Assembly (NCBI GenBank): GCA_029968055.1
Contig: JASCNX010000002.1
Location: 124,001 to 188,000, forward strand
Length of the DNA: 64,000 bases
Origin: Xenophilus aerolatus
Lineage (GTDB): Bacteria > Pseudomonadota > Gammaproteobacteria > Burkholderiales > Burkholderiaceae_C
Direction: 5' to 3'
Positions 50,123 through 58,228 of the stretch are shown in pieces. Positions within the stretch are counted from its first letter, which is position 1. Each line of letters opens with the position of its first letter. Both the position numbers and the translations under genes were made by a program. Under the pieces are notes generated by a model. That model worked only from the letters and a program-made list of their open reading frames with translations. It was not told the DNA's origin and did no database searches.

Positions 50123-52596
50123 GGCGTTTCCTCGCGAATGGGCAGTGGTGTCACGTATTCGGTACGGGCCGTGACGATCTCGAGCATCGAGTCGAAATCC
50201 CGCTTCTCGCTCAGTGCCTGCACGCCGGCCTCGATGGCCTCTGCAAAGCCGCAGTGCTCGGTGAGGCGCACTGTTTCGATGGGCACCAGCTTGCGTTCGC
50301 GAATCCATCGCCTCACCTCGCGCCAGCTCGCCTTGCCCGTGTGCCACGCCACCACCTGCGCATTCGCCACGCTGTTCTCGGTGGCTGAGGCTTCCACGAT
50401 TTCCTTGAAGTTGTCGGCGGCCAGCTCGAAGTACTCGTCGCGGTACGTGCTGTGCCGCCACCAACCGGGCAGTGCATGGCCATCCAGCAGAAACACCACC
50501 GGATAGATGTCTACCAGCTCCAGGCAGGACGCGAAGAGCAGCGCCAGATCGATGCAGGTGCCCGCCTTGTGCGCAAGCACCGTGCTCGGCATGCGCAGGC
50601 GCTGGGAGTCGAGACCGCCGCTGTAGGACGGAGGCGGATTGATGTAGCCAAGCCGCCAGTCGTGCAGCAAGGTCGCCCAGACGGCTTCTACCTGGAGGTC
50701 GACACCCCGCAGCGTGGACTCGTCGTTGGCCGTTGCCAGTTGGTAGCCCTCGAAGCCGGCAGACGGCGAGTCGCGCAGGACGCGCACGTATCTCTGTGCT
50801 GCAGCGACGGCGCCCACGACCGCCGAGTCGCGCGGCTGCACGAAGCTGGGCAGCCAACGGCCGTCGCGCTGGTTGTCGCGCCATTGGTCCACCGGGAGCA
50901 GACGCAAGCGATGCGAGTCGCTGTACAGGACCTGGTCGCCTTGCAGCACCTCGACACGCAGGCTGCTGCTGATGGCCTCGCGGGCCGCACGCGCCACGCT
51001 GGCAGTGAGAGGAACGTGGATGACATCGGTGAGTGCCACGCGTTTGTGTTTCATCTGCACCTGGCGCTTGAAGCAAGCCGTTTCCAGACCCATGTGCACG
51101 GCGACCTCGACATCCACGCGCAAGTCGTCGTCGGGGCGGTCGCACTCGAGAATGAAGCGCTCGAACATCGGCTGGGCGTTGTGCAAGACCGCGTAGTTCA
51201 GCTCCGTCAAAGGCTTCACATCTACCCGCACGCGTTGCGCGGTGCCAGGCGTCGATGGGGTGGGACCGGTGTTCCTGGCCGGAGCGGTCCCGCCAAGAAT
51301 GGGCGCACCCGCCCACAACGTGATGCCCGTGGCGTCCACGGACTCGGGGAGCTCGCGCACTGCGGCCCACATGCGCCGGAAGGCCTCGGGCAGGTTCCAT
51401 CCAGTGGCGACCAGCTCGGTCCATATGGCGGCATGGACCCATTCGGCCAATGAGTCGTCGAAAGCGTCCTGAAAACCTACGGAGGCAAGCGCGGCACGTT
51501 CGGCCACGACCATGGGCGCCACCCGAGCCGCTGTATTCCAGAGGTTGAAGCTCACGAGATAGGCCACATGCCGGGAGGCCAGGAGATGCTGCGCGAGCGT
51601 CCGGGCACTGACAAGCCGCGGATAGCTTCGATTGCCGGCCTCGGCGGACGTTGCCTCTCCGGCAGAGTCGCTTGTGGGGTCGGAGCGCAGCATGACGCCA
51701 TCCACCATCAGACCCCGGGCCGACAGCACGGTGTCCACCAGGACTAACCTCTGGGTGCGCGCGGTGGGTTTGCCCTTGGGCAAAGGCATGTCCACCTGGA
51801 CGAGTGCCTCGTCGCCCACATACAGACGCAGTTCACGCAGACCCTGATGGCTGTCGAGGCCGGAGAAATGGATCAATTGAGGGCGCAGGACGGCCACCGT
51901 GCTGCGCAAGTCCTCCAATGTGGGGTACACCAGGTCGTGCCACTCGGCATTGGCAGGAAGCGCGGAACGCAAGCGTGCGCGTTCGCGCTCCAGATCCCAA
52001 TGCTCACGCAGTTCGGGCGGCAGGCATTCAACGAACAGGGCCCGAACCCCGCCAAAGAACAGTGTCGCGGGGTCGGGCTCGGGCGAGGTCCAGGCCGTCT
52101 GCACCTGCAGTTCGCGCATGACGGTGAGCGCCATCGCTCGCGTGCTGCCATCGGCTTTGGCAGGTGCGTCCATCCGTGATTGGTTCTCAGCCTGACGCCG
52201 AAGGCGACGCTCCCGGGTGGCTGCGGACAGAACGTATTCCCATGGGAATATCCGCGACTCCCAGTGCATTTCCTCCTGACCGGTGTACGGGATTCGCACC
52301 ACGACCTCGGCGCTGTCCACGATGTCGTCGAGTTCAAGTGCACCGATGCCGATCTCCTGCAGAGCAACGCGCGCCTCTTCTTCATTGCGTTCGCGGGCCC
52401 GGCTTCCTCCCACCCAACGCTTGCGCGAGCGCAGCTTGTACGTCCAGCGCATCGCCTCCTCGGCGATGACGGACTGGGCACGAGCATCCGGCGTGTCCTC
52501 TGGCATGTGAAGTGGCCAGCCTTTGAGCTGACGGTGCGTTGCCAAACGAACTTCATTGATTGGCTCTTCCCAGGGTGCGTTTGCTTTCGCCGGCAT
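50119..52596 (-). CDS. Large protein with degenerate CHAT-like region and transglutaminase-like domain
   Basis: An 825-residue protein with no signal peptide. Residues about 140-420 show a CHAT/caspase-like layout: LFVECLPPELREHWDLERERARL, then the His243 block PQLIHFSGLDSHQG. The strand that should hold the catalytic Cys reads LVSFNLWNTAARVAP and has none. Residues about 640-800 carry a full transglutaminase-like triad: Cys681 (GTCIDLALLFASCLEL), His707 (LLDGHALPGWW) and Glu774 (KLVPIETVRL). ATG 52596 has GGAGG seven bases upstream. It is read with the overlapping hydrolase gene. Function not established; the arrangement resembles conflict-type systems. Confidence 0.75.
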   Translation of the reverse strand: MPAKANAPWEEPINEVRLATHRQLKGWPLHMPEDTPDARAQSVIAEEAMRWTYKLRSRKRWVGGSRARERNEEEARVALQEIGIGALELDDIVDSAEVVVRIPYTGQEEMHWESRIFPWEYVLSAATRERRLRRQAENQSRMDAPAKADGSTRAMALTVMRELQVQTAWTSPEPDPATLFFGGVRALFVECLPPELREHWDLERERARLRSALPANAEWHDLVYPTLEDLRSTVAVLRPQLIHFSGLDSHQGLRELRLYVGDEALVQVDMPLPKGKPTARTQRLVLVDTVLSARGLMVDGVMLRSDPTSDSAGEATSAEAGNRSYPRLVSARTLAQHLLASRHVAYLVSFNLWNTAARVAPMVVAERAALASVGFQDAFDDSLAEWVHAAIWTELVATGWNLPEAFRRMWAAVRELPESVDATGITLWAGAPILGGTAPARNTGPTPSTPGTAQRVRVDVKPLTELNYAVLHNAQPMFERFILECDRPDDDLRVDVEVAVHMGLETACFKRQVQMKHKRVALTDVIHVPLTASVARAAREAISSSLRVEVLQGDQVLYSDSHRLRLLPVDQWRDNQRDGRWLPSFVQPRDSAVVGAVAAAQRYVRVLRDSPSAGFEGYQLATANDESTLRGVDLQVEAVWATLLHDWRLGYINPPPSYSGGLDSQRLRMPSTVLAHKAGTCIDLALLFASCLELVDIYPVVFLLDGHALPGWWRHSTYRDEYFELAADNFKEIVEASATENSVANAQVVAWHTGKASWREVRRWIRERKLVPIETVRLTEHCGFAEAIEAGVQALSEKRDFDSMLEIVTARTEYVTPLPIREETP

Positions 52597-52752
52597 TGCC
52601 GCCTCCATGGTTGCGTTCAACACGCGCTGTCGCATGACAGATACTCGCGATTGCGCGCAGCGTAGTCCCGTGACCAGCGTTTGGACATCCACCAGGTTGG
52701 CGAGCATCTTGGCCCGGCCGCAAACCGATGCCCGCCTGCGATCATCGGCCCC

Positions 52753-53103
52753 ATGACCGATGCCCTGCTCCGCTTCGGCGGCACCCTGCTGCTCTTCGTT
52801 GTCACCGCCGTGGCCGAGATCGTGGGCTGCTACCTGCCCTGGCTGTGGCTGCGCAAGGGCGGCCCGCCGTGGCTGCTGCTGCCGGCCGCGCTGAGCCTCG
52901 CGCTCTTCGCCTGGCTGCTCACGCTGCACCCGCAGGCCGCAGGGCGCGTGTACGCCGCGTATGGCGGCGTCTACATCGCCGTGGCGCTGGGCTGGCTGTG
53001 GGCCGTGGAAGGCATCGCGCCGACGCGCTGGGACCTGATCGGCGCCGGGGTGGCGCTGGCGGGCATGGCGATCATCATGCTGGCACCGCGCGCAGGCGCC
53101 TGA
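52753..53103 (+). CDS. YnfA/UPF0060 family membrane protein
   Basis: A 116-residue protein with four hydrophobic helices. It contains [46 protein letters not shown] and [24 protein letters not shown], both YnfA signatures. YnfA proteins belong to the small multidrug resistance superfamily by fold. ATG 52753 is at the family start. It is divergent from the CHAT-like operon. Confidence 0.92.
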   Translation: MTDALLRFGGTLLLFVVTAVAEIVGCYLPWLWLRKGGPPWLLLPAALSLALFAWLLTLHPQAAGRVYAAYGGVYIAVALGWLWAVEGIAPTRWDLIGAGVALAGMAIIMLAPRAGA

Positions 53104-53157
53104 TCGTCCGGGGGAGCGTCGGGCCCGAGCGCCCGAGGCGTCCACGGCCCCGTCGCC

Positions 53158-54576
53158 TCAACCCTTCGCGAAGACCAGCTCCACGCGCAACCCACCCTGC
53201 GGCCCGGCCGTGGCCAGCGACAGCGGCGCCCTCAGCAGCTGCGCATAGCGCGCCACGATGGCCAGCCCCAGGCCCGCGCCCTGCCCGAGCTTCTGCCCGT
53301 CGGGGCCCTGCGCCCAGCGCTGCATCAGGTCGCGCTGCGCCGCCTCGGGAATGCCCGGCCCGTCGTCCACCACCGCCAGCGTGCAATGCGTGGGCGTGGC
53401 GGCCAGTTCCAGCGTGATGGTCTTGCCGCCGTAGCGCAGCGCGTTGTCGATCAGGTTGTCGAGGATGCCCTCGATCAGGCCGGCGTCCGCCAGCACGGTG
53501 AAGTCCTGCGCTTCGCCTTCGTCCAGGCCGCGCGCGCCCAGGTCAACGCCGCGGGCGTCGGCCTTGGCCAGGTGGCGCAGCACGGTGTCGCCGACCAGCG
53601 CGTCGAGGCGCACCGGCTCGCGCTGGAGCACCGCGTCGCTCTCGTCGGCCAGCGCCAGCGCCAGCAGCTGGTCGACCAGGTGGCTGGCGCGCGCCTCGCT
53701 GGCGGCAATGCGCTGCAGCTGTTCGCGCCACACGCCGGGCGCGGGGTTGGCCAGGCCGTAGTCGGCCAGCGCCCGGATGCCGGCCAACGGCGTGCGCAGC
53801 TCGTGCGCCACGTTGCCCGCGAACTCGCGCTGCGAGCGCACGCTGCGATCCAGCCGCTCGAAGAGGTCGTTCACCGCCTCGCCCACGCGCTCGATCTCGC
53901 GCGCCGTCGGCGGCACGGCGACCGGCGACAGGTCGCTCGCGTCCCGGTGCGCCAGCGTGGTCTGCAGCGCGGCCAGCGGCGCCAGGTCGCGCGCGATGCC
54001 GCGCCACAGCCACACGGCCAGCAGCGTCAGCAGCAGCACCTGCGGCAAGGTGGCGTACAGCAGCACGCGGCCGGCCAGCGCACCGCGCGTGACGGTGGTG
54101 TGCGCCACCACCACGCGGTAGTCGCCGGGCCGGTCCTGCACCTGATGGCGCAGCGTCACGGCACGCACGTCGTGGCCGTCGAGGAGGAATTCGGAGAAAT
54201 GGAAGGCCTCGCCCGGCGCCGGCGCCACGGCCGGCATCGGCGTGCCGGCCAGCTGCCGGCCGTCGGGCCGCACGACGCCGAAGTACACCTTCTCGGCGCG
54301 GTCGAACAGCGCCGCGGTCAGCTCGCGCGGCGTGAGCTGCAGCGCCACCTCGCCGTCCGGGTTGGGCCGCACGTTGGAGGCGATCGAATAGGCGTCGTCG
54401 AGCAGCGCGCGGTCGAAGGCCTGCTGCGTGAAGTAGCTCGCCACCATGAAGGTGACGACGGTGCCGGCCAGCCAGGTGAGCGCCAGCGGCAGCATCACGT
54501 GCCGCAGCACCCGCGCACGCAGCGAGGGCGAAGCGCGCCTGGCCGCGCCCGTGGCTGCGGCGTGCGGCCCGCTCAA
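53158..54576 (-). CDS. Sensor histidine kinase, TctE type
   Basis: A 472-residue kinase. An N-terminal membrane helix (LPLALTWLAGTVVTFMVASYF) and a periplasmic 2CSK_N-like segment with DDAYSIASNVRPNPDGEVALQLTPRELTAALFDRAEKVYFGV are followed by a second helix and HAMP. The H-box is FAGNVAHELRTPLAGIRAL, with N-box LIDNALRYGG and G-boxes DDGPGIPEA and GAGLGLAIV. The start is placed at TTG 54576, overlapping the response-regulator stop (TTGA). An ATG at 54495 would omit the first basic residues. The layout matches TctE, which senses tricarboxylates. Its partner is the gene at 54573-55265. Confidence 0.88.
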   Translation of the reverse strand: MSGPHAAATGAARRASPSLRARVLRHVMLPLALTWLAGTVVTFMVASYFTQQAFDRALLDDAYSIASNVRPNPDGEVALQLTPRELTAALFDRAEKVYFGVVRPDGRQLAGTPMPAVAPAPGEAFHFSEFLLDGHDVRAVTLRHQVQDRPGDYRVVVAHTTVTRGALAGRVLLYATLPQVLLLTLLAVWLWRGIARDLAPLAALQTTLAHRDASDLSPVAVPPTAREIERVGEAVNDLFERLDRSVRSQREFAGNVAHELRTPLAGIRALADYGLANPAPGVWREQLQRIAASEARASHLVDQLLALALADESDAVLQREPVRLDALVGDTVLRHLAKADARGVDLGARGLDEGEAQDFTVLADAGLIEGILDNLIDNALRYGGKTITLELAATPTHCTLAVVDDGPGIPEAAQRDLMQRWAQGPDGQKLGQGAGLGLAIVARYAQLLRAPLSLATAGPQGGLRVELVFAKG

Positions 54577-55265
54577 GCGGCTTCCGCCTCCAGCAGGTAG
54601 CCGATCCCGCGCAGCGTGCGGATGGCCGCGCCGCTGCCGACCAGCTTCTTGCGCAGGCGCGAGATGAAGGCCTCCAGCGCGTTGTCGCCCAGCGACTCGT
54701 CGAAGTTCGACAGCTTGTCGGACAGCGTTCGCTTGCTCACCGCATGGCCGGGCGGGCTCATCAGTTCCCACAGCACCTCGAACTCGCGCGCCGGCAGGTC
54801 CAGGGGCGCACCGCCGACCGAGAAGCGGCGCGCCTTGCGGTCCAGCTTGAGCTGGCCCAGCAGCGCCACGTCGTCGGTGCCCTGCGCACGGCGGGCCAGC
54901 GCGCGCAGGCGGGCCTCCACCTCGGCCAGGTCGAAAGGCTTGCCCAGGTAGTCGTCGGCGCCCGCGTCGAGGCCGGCAATGCGTTCCTCGGTGCGGTCGC
55001 GTGCAGTGAGCACCAGCACCGGCGTGCGGTCGCCGCGGCTGCGCGCCTGGCGCAGCACCGTCAGGCCGCTGCCCATGCCGCTGCCCGGCTGCGATCGGGC
55101 GGGCAGGTTCAGGTCCAGCAGCACCACGTCGAAGGGCTGCACGCGCCAGAGGTGGTCGGCGTCTTCCACGCTCTGGGCCAGGTCCACGCGGTGCCCCGCA
55201 TCGCCCAGGCTGCGCAGCATCACGTCGCGCAGCACGGCATCGTCTTCGACCAGGAGGATTCGCAT
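54573..55265 (-). CDS. OmpR-family response regulator, TctD type
   Basis: A 230-residue regulator: receiver domain with Asp in VVLLDLNLPARSQPGSGMG (about 52-70) and Lys near DYLGKPF, then the winged-helix output domain (PGHAVSKRTLSDKLSNFDESLGDNALEAFISRLRKKL) with the final GYLLEAEAA. It is the upstream partner of the TctE-like kinase, overlapping it by four bases. ATG 55265 (MRILLVEDDAVLRDVM) is the correct start; a TTG nine bases upstream is in frame but unlikely. The target genes are not in the window; TctD usually controls a tripartite tricarboxylate transporter. Confidence 0.92.
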   Translation of the reverse strand: MRILLVEDDAVLRDVMLRSLGDAGHRVDLAQSVEDADHLWRVQPFDVVLLDLNLPARSQPGSGMGSGLTVLRQARSRGDRTPVLVLTARDRTEERIAGLDAGADDYLGKPFDLAEVEARLRALARRAQGTDDVALLGQLKLDRKARRFSVGGAPLDLPAREFEVLWELMSPPGHAVSKRTLSDKLSNFDESLGDNALEAFISRLRKKLVGSGAAIRTLRGIGYLLEAEAA

Positions 55266-55516
55266 AAGAGGCAATCGAGCGGAAGGAAAGGAGGACAGGA
55301 AGGACGCGCGCCAGGCATTGTGCGGCGGCGCCCACGCCGCCCCGACACTAGCAGGAGCGGCCTTGGCCCCACAAGCGGGACGTCAGGCGCGGGTCAGCGC
55401 CCCGGGGCCACGAGGCCCGAAGCCGGCCGCGCGATGCGCAGGCGGACTACACCGCGCGTCACGCGCGCGGCGTACAACACCAGCGCCCCGTTTCCCCACC
55501 CCCTCCGAGGCCCGCC

Positions 55517-55777
55517 GTGACCACCCCGACCTACCACACCCTGGCCCGCATCCTCACGCAGGACTTCCGCTGCCCGCCCGACGCGATCCGGCCCGAGAGC
55601 GGCTTCGGCGAGCTGGGCCTGGACAACAGCGGCCGCCGCATCGATTTCGTCTGCGCGGCCGAAGACGCGCTGCGCCTGCGCATTCCCGACGAGCCGCTGG
55701 CCACGCCCACGGCCTGGACGTTGGGCGGCATGTGCACCGTGATCGACGAGGTGATGGCGCGGGACGGCGCCCGCTGA
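55517..55777 (+). CDS. Acyl carrier protein-like, altered active-site motif
   Basis: An 86-residue ACP-fold protein from GTG 55517: four-helix pattern with TYHTLARILTQDFRCPPDAIRPESGFGELGLDNSGRRIDFVCAAEDALRLRIPDEPLATP. At the phosphopantetheine position it reads LGLDNSGRR, where typical ACPs have LGLDSLD, so the usual Ser is replaced by Asn and the next residue is Ser with an inserted GRR. Unless Ser37 is used instead, it may not be a carrier. No synthase genes are adjacent. Confidence 0.75.
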   Translation: MTTPTYHTLARILTQDFRCPPDAIRPESGFGELGLDNSGRRIDFVCAAEDALRLRIPDEPLATPTAWTLGGMCTVIDEVMARDGAR

Positions 55778-55851
55778 CGCGCCGACACTTTGCATGCAGC
55801 GGCCAACGCCGCACGCGCCCCGGCCGGGCGACGATGCGTTAGAAAGCGGCC

Positions 55852-56220
55852 ATGCCACTGCATGCCGCCATCCCCATCCTGCGCATCTTCGACGACGCCA
55901 AGGCGCGCGAGTTCTATGTCGGTTTCCTCGGCTTCCGGATCGACTGGGAGCACCGCTTCGAGCCTGCGCTGCCGCTGTACCTGCAGGTCTCGCGCGACGG
56001 CTGCGTGCTGCACCTGTCCGAACACCACGGCGACGCCTGCCCCGGCGCGGCCCTGCGGATCGCCTGCGACGACATCGATGGCTTCCATGCCGAGCTGACG
56101 GCCAGGCAGTACGGCTATGCGCGGCCGGGCATCGAGCAAACGGCGTGGGCCACGCGCGAAGTCACGGTGCGCGATCCGTTCGGCAACCGGTTGACCTTCA
56201 CCCAGGCTGCGGTTGCATAA
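55852..56220 (+). CDS. Glyoxalase/bleomycin-resistance family protein
   Basis: A 122-residue VOC protein of the Ble-like type. It has the PILRIFDDAKAREFYVGFLGFRIDWEHRF start, DGCVLHLSEHHGDACPGAALRI (about 50-70) and RDPFGNRLTFTQ near the end. Proteins of this pattern without a resistance context are common in soil bacteria. ATG 55852 matches the family start. It stands between the ACP-like gene and a convergent GNAT gene. Confidence 0.9.
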   Translation: MPLHAAIPILRIFDDAKAREFYVGFLGFRIDWEHRFEPALPLYLQVSRDGCVLHLSEHHGDACPGAALRIACDDIDGFHAELTARQYGYARPGIEQTAWATREVTVRDPFGNRLTFTQAAVA

Positions 56221-56254
56221 GCCCGCGGGGGCATCGCTTATCCGACGCAGCCGT

Positions 56255-56659
56255 TCAGCGACGGCGCAGTTCCATCGCATCGGCGGACGGCACGAACCCC
56301 AGCTTCGCAAAGAAGTCAGGCGCCCCCGTCCGTCCAGCGCGCAGGACCCAGGTGATGCGCAGGTCCGCCCCGACGATGTGTTGCACCAATGCGCGCCCGA
56401 CGCCCTGCCGACGCCAGGGCTGGGCGACGACCACCATCGACAAATAGCCGTTCGACAGGCCGTCCGTGATGGCGCGGGCAAAGCCGGCCACCTGACCGTC
56501 AACCGTTGCCACCGCGGTGCGATGCGACGACTGAACGAGCCGTCGCAGGTCCTCGGCGCTGTCGATGCGATGGCCCCAACCGTTGTCGACGAGGACTTGG
56601 TAAACGCCTGCCAGGTCGGAAACGACGAAATCGCGAAGCTGCACCCTGTGTGCGTTCAT
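56255..56659 (-). CDS. GNAT family N-acetyltransferase
   Basis: A 134-residue GNAT protein: beta4-alpha3 acetyl-CoA loop VVAQPWRRQGVGRALVQHIVGADL (about 76-99, with RRQGVG as the Q/R-x-x-G-x-G/A motif) and DFFAKLGFVPSADAMELRRR at the end. ATG 56659 (MNAHRVQLRDFVVSDLAGVYQVL) is the family start. Substrate unknown. A YunG-like gene follows upstream on the same strand. Confidence 0.9.
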   Translation of the reverse strand: MNAHRVQLRDFVVSDLAGVYQVLVDNGWGHRIDSAEDLRRLVQSSHRTAVATVDGQVAGFARAITDGLSNGYLSMVVVAQPWRRQGVGRALVQHIVGADLRITWVLRAGRTGAPDFFAKLGFVPSADAMELRRR

Positions 56660-56704
56660 GGCCGAATCAACCTGTTCGCGGCAATTCCCAAGGCGCCCCG
56701 GCCA

Positions 56705-57070
56705 CTACAGAATGCTCGCCATTCGTTCCTTGATGAGGGCGTACTTTTCCACCGACGTGTCAGCGAGCGCCGTCTCGCGCGACGAGAGCGTGTCGTCATA
56801 GGGTATCGGCTCCCGAAACTGGCTCACGGTCAAGTCCCACCTCACGCCGTCGATCCGGTTGTAGAAATGCGTTCCACCCGACGTCCTGGTGCTCAAGACA
56901 TCGCCGCCGAAGCAATCCTGCACGACCAACGACGTGATGCTGCAATGGTTCTGCGCCGGGTTCGATAGCGACCAGGCGCCGGTCGGACTCGCCGTGTCCG
57001 CCGCCCAGACGCGGGAGATGGCTCGGTACAGGTCGATGGGCGTCGAGAACGGTGGGATGGTCGAGGACAT
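56705..57070 (-). CDS. YunG-like protein
   Basis: A 121-residue protein matching the YunG pattern: IDLYRAISRVWAADTASPTGAWSLSNPAQNHCSITSLVVQDCFGGDVLSTRTSGGTHFYNRIDGVRWDLTVSQF. The family is small, widespread in Firmicutes and some proteobacteria, and uncharacterised. The fold is probably a papain-like or transglutaminase-type one with the conserved NHC and HFYNRIDG. ATG 57070 (MSSTIPPFSTPID) was chosen; the in-frame ATG at 57175 adds an unlikely 35 residues. Confidence 0.8.
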   Translation of the reverse strand: MSSTIPPFSTPIDLYRAISRVWAADTASPTGAWSLSNPAQNHCSITSLVVQDCFGGDVLSTRTSGGTHFYNRIDGVRWDLTVSQFREPIPYDDTLSSRETALADTSVEKYALIKERMASIL

Positions 57071-57341
57071 GGCGTTTGCCGTGAGAGTCGGGTTGCTGCT
57101 CGTGGGCCGGCTGCGCAAATTCCCGATCCGCACGCACGGCAGAGCTCGCAGCGATTCTGCACCGGCAAGTGCCATGGTCGGCTTGGCCGTTGCCCGACCA
57201 GACGTCCCCGCACCCACCCACAACCTCGGGATAACACTGCCCGCCCTGTCGGCTGACTGACAGCTTCGGTGCCTACGATGGCCCCTCACCGCCATCGACG
57301 GCAAGGCCCGTCGCCGCAACGATCTGCCCAGGAGACCGACC

Positions 57342-58145
57342 ATGAACCGATTGCTCTGGACCCGCCGCGCCGCCCTGTCGCTGGCGAGCGCCGCCCTGCT
57401 TGCCGCCTGCGGCGGCATGGCCCCCAAGCCCGCCGACACCGAGATCGTGATGATGACCTCGGGGGGCTTCGCCGCCGCATCGGACGAGCTCAAGCCCGGC
57501 TTCGAGCGCAGCACCGGCTACCGGGTGAAGACGGTGTACGGCTCCTCGATGGGCGGCGCCAGCGACTCGATCCCAAGCCGGCTGGCGCGCAACGAACCCG
57601 TGGACGTGGTGATCCTCGCCCGCTCGTCGCTCGACCAGCTCGTGGCGCAGGGCAAGGTGGTGCCCGGCAGCCAGGTGGACATCGTGCATTCGCTGATCGG
57701 CTTCGCGGTGAAGAAGGGCGCGCCCAAGCCCGACATCAGCACGCCCGAGGCGGTGAAGCGCGCGCTGCTCGCGGCGCCGTCGATCGCCTACTCGGCCAGT
57801 GCCAGCGGCACCTACTACGAGACCGAGATGCTCAAGAACCTGGGCATCGAGGCCGAGGTCAAGCCCAAGAGCAAGCGCATCCTGAGCGAGCGCGTGGCCA
57901 CGGTGGTGGCGCGCGGCGATGCGGCCCTCGGGCTGCAGCAGGTCAGCGAGCTGATCCCGATCCCGGGCGCGGACTTCGTCGGCGTGCTGCCGCCGCCGCT
58001 GCAGCGCGTGACGGTGTTCTCGGCCGGCATCTCGACGAGCTCGAAGAACCCCGAGGCGGCACGCGCCCTCATCCGCTACTACATCTCGGCCGACGCCGCG
58101 CCGACGATCCGCAAAGCGGGGCTCGAACCGGCACCGGTGAAATAA
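57342..58145 (+). CDS. ModA-like substrate-binding lipoprotein
   Basis: A 267-residue bacterial extracellular solute-binding protein. The signal ends LLAACGG (lipobox). The mature part has MMTSGGFAAASDELKPGFERSTGYRVKTVYGSSMGGASDSIPSRLARNEPVDVVILARSSLDQLVAQGKV, the molybdate/anion-binding type-II PBP pattern. ATG 57342 has AGGAGA upstream. No ABC permease or ATPase is adjacent, so it may be an orphan binding protein; homologues like this are often annotated as ModA domain proteins of unknown ligand. Confidence 0.85.
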   Translation: MNRLLWTRRAALSLASAALLAACGGMAPKPADTEIVMMTSGGFAAASDELKPGFERSTGYRVKTVYGSSMGGASDSIPSRLARNEPVDVVILARSSLDQLVAQGKVVPGSQVDIVHSLIGFAVKKGAPKPDISTPEAVKRALLAAPSIAYSASASGTYYETEMLKNLGIEAEVKPKSKRILSERVATVVARGDAALGLQQVSELIPIPGADFVGVLPPPLQRVTVFSAGISTSSKNPEAARALIRYYISADAAPTIRKAGLEPAPVK

Positions 58146-58228
58146 AAGCACCCCCCATGCGGCTTCGCTGCGCTCGCCGGCTGGTGGGCTGCGTTTTATG
58201 CCAATTGACTTGCAGCGGGCGCCAGCAG

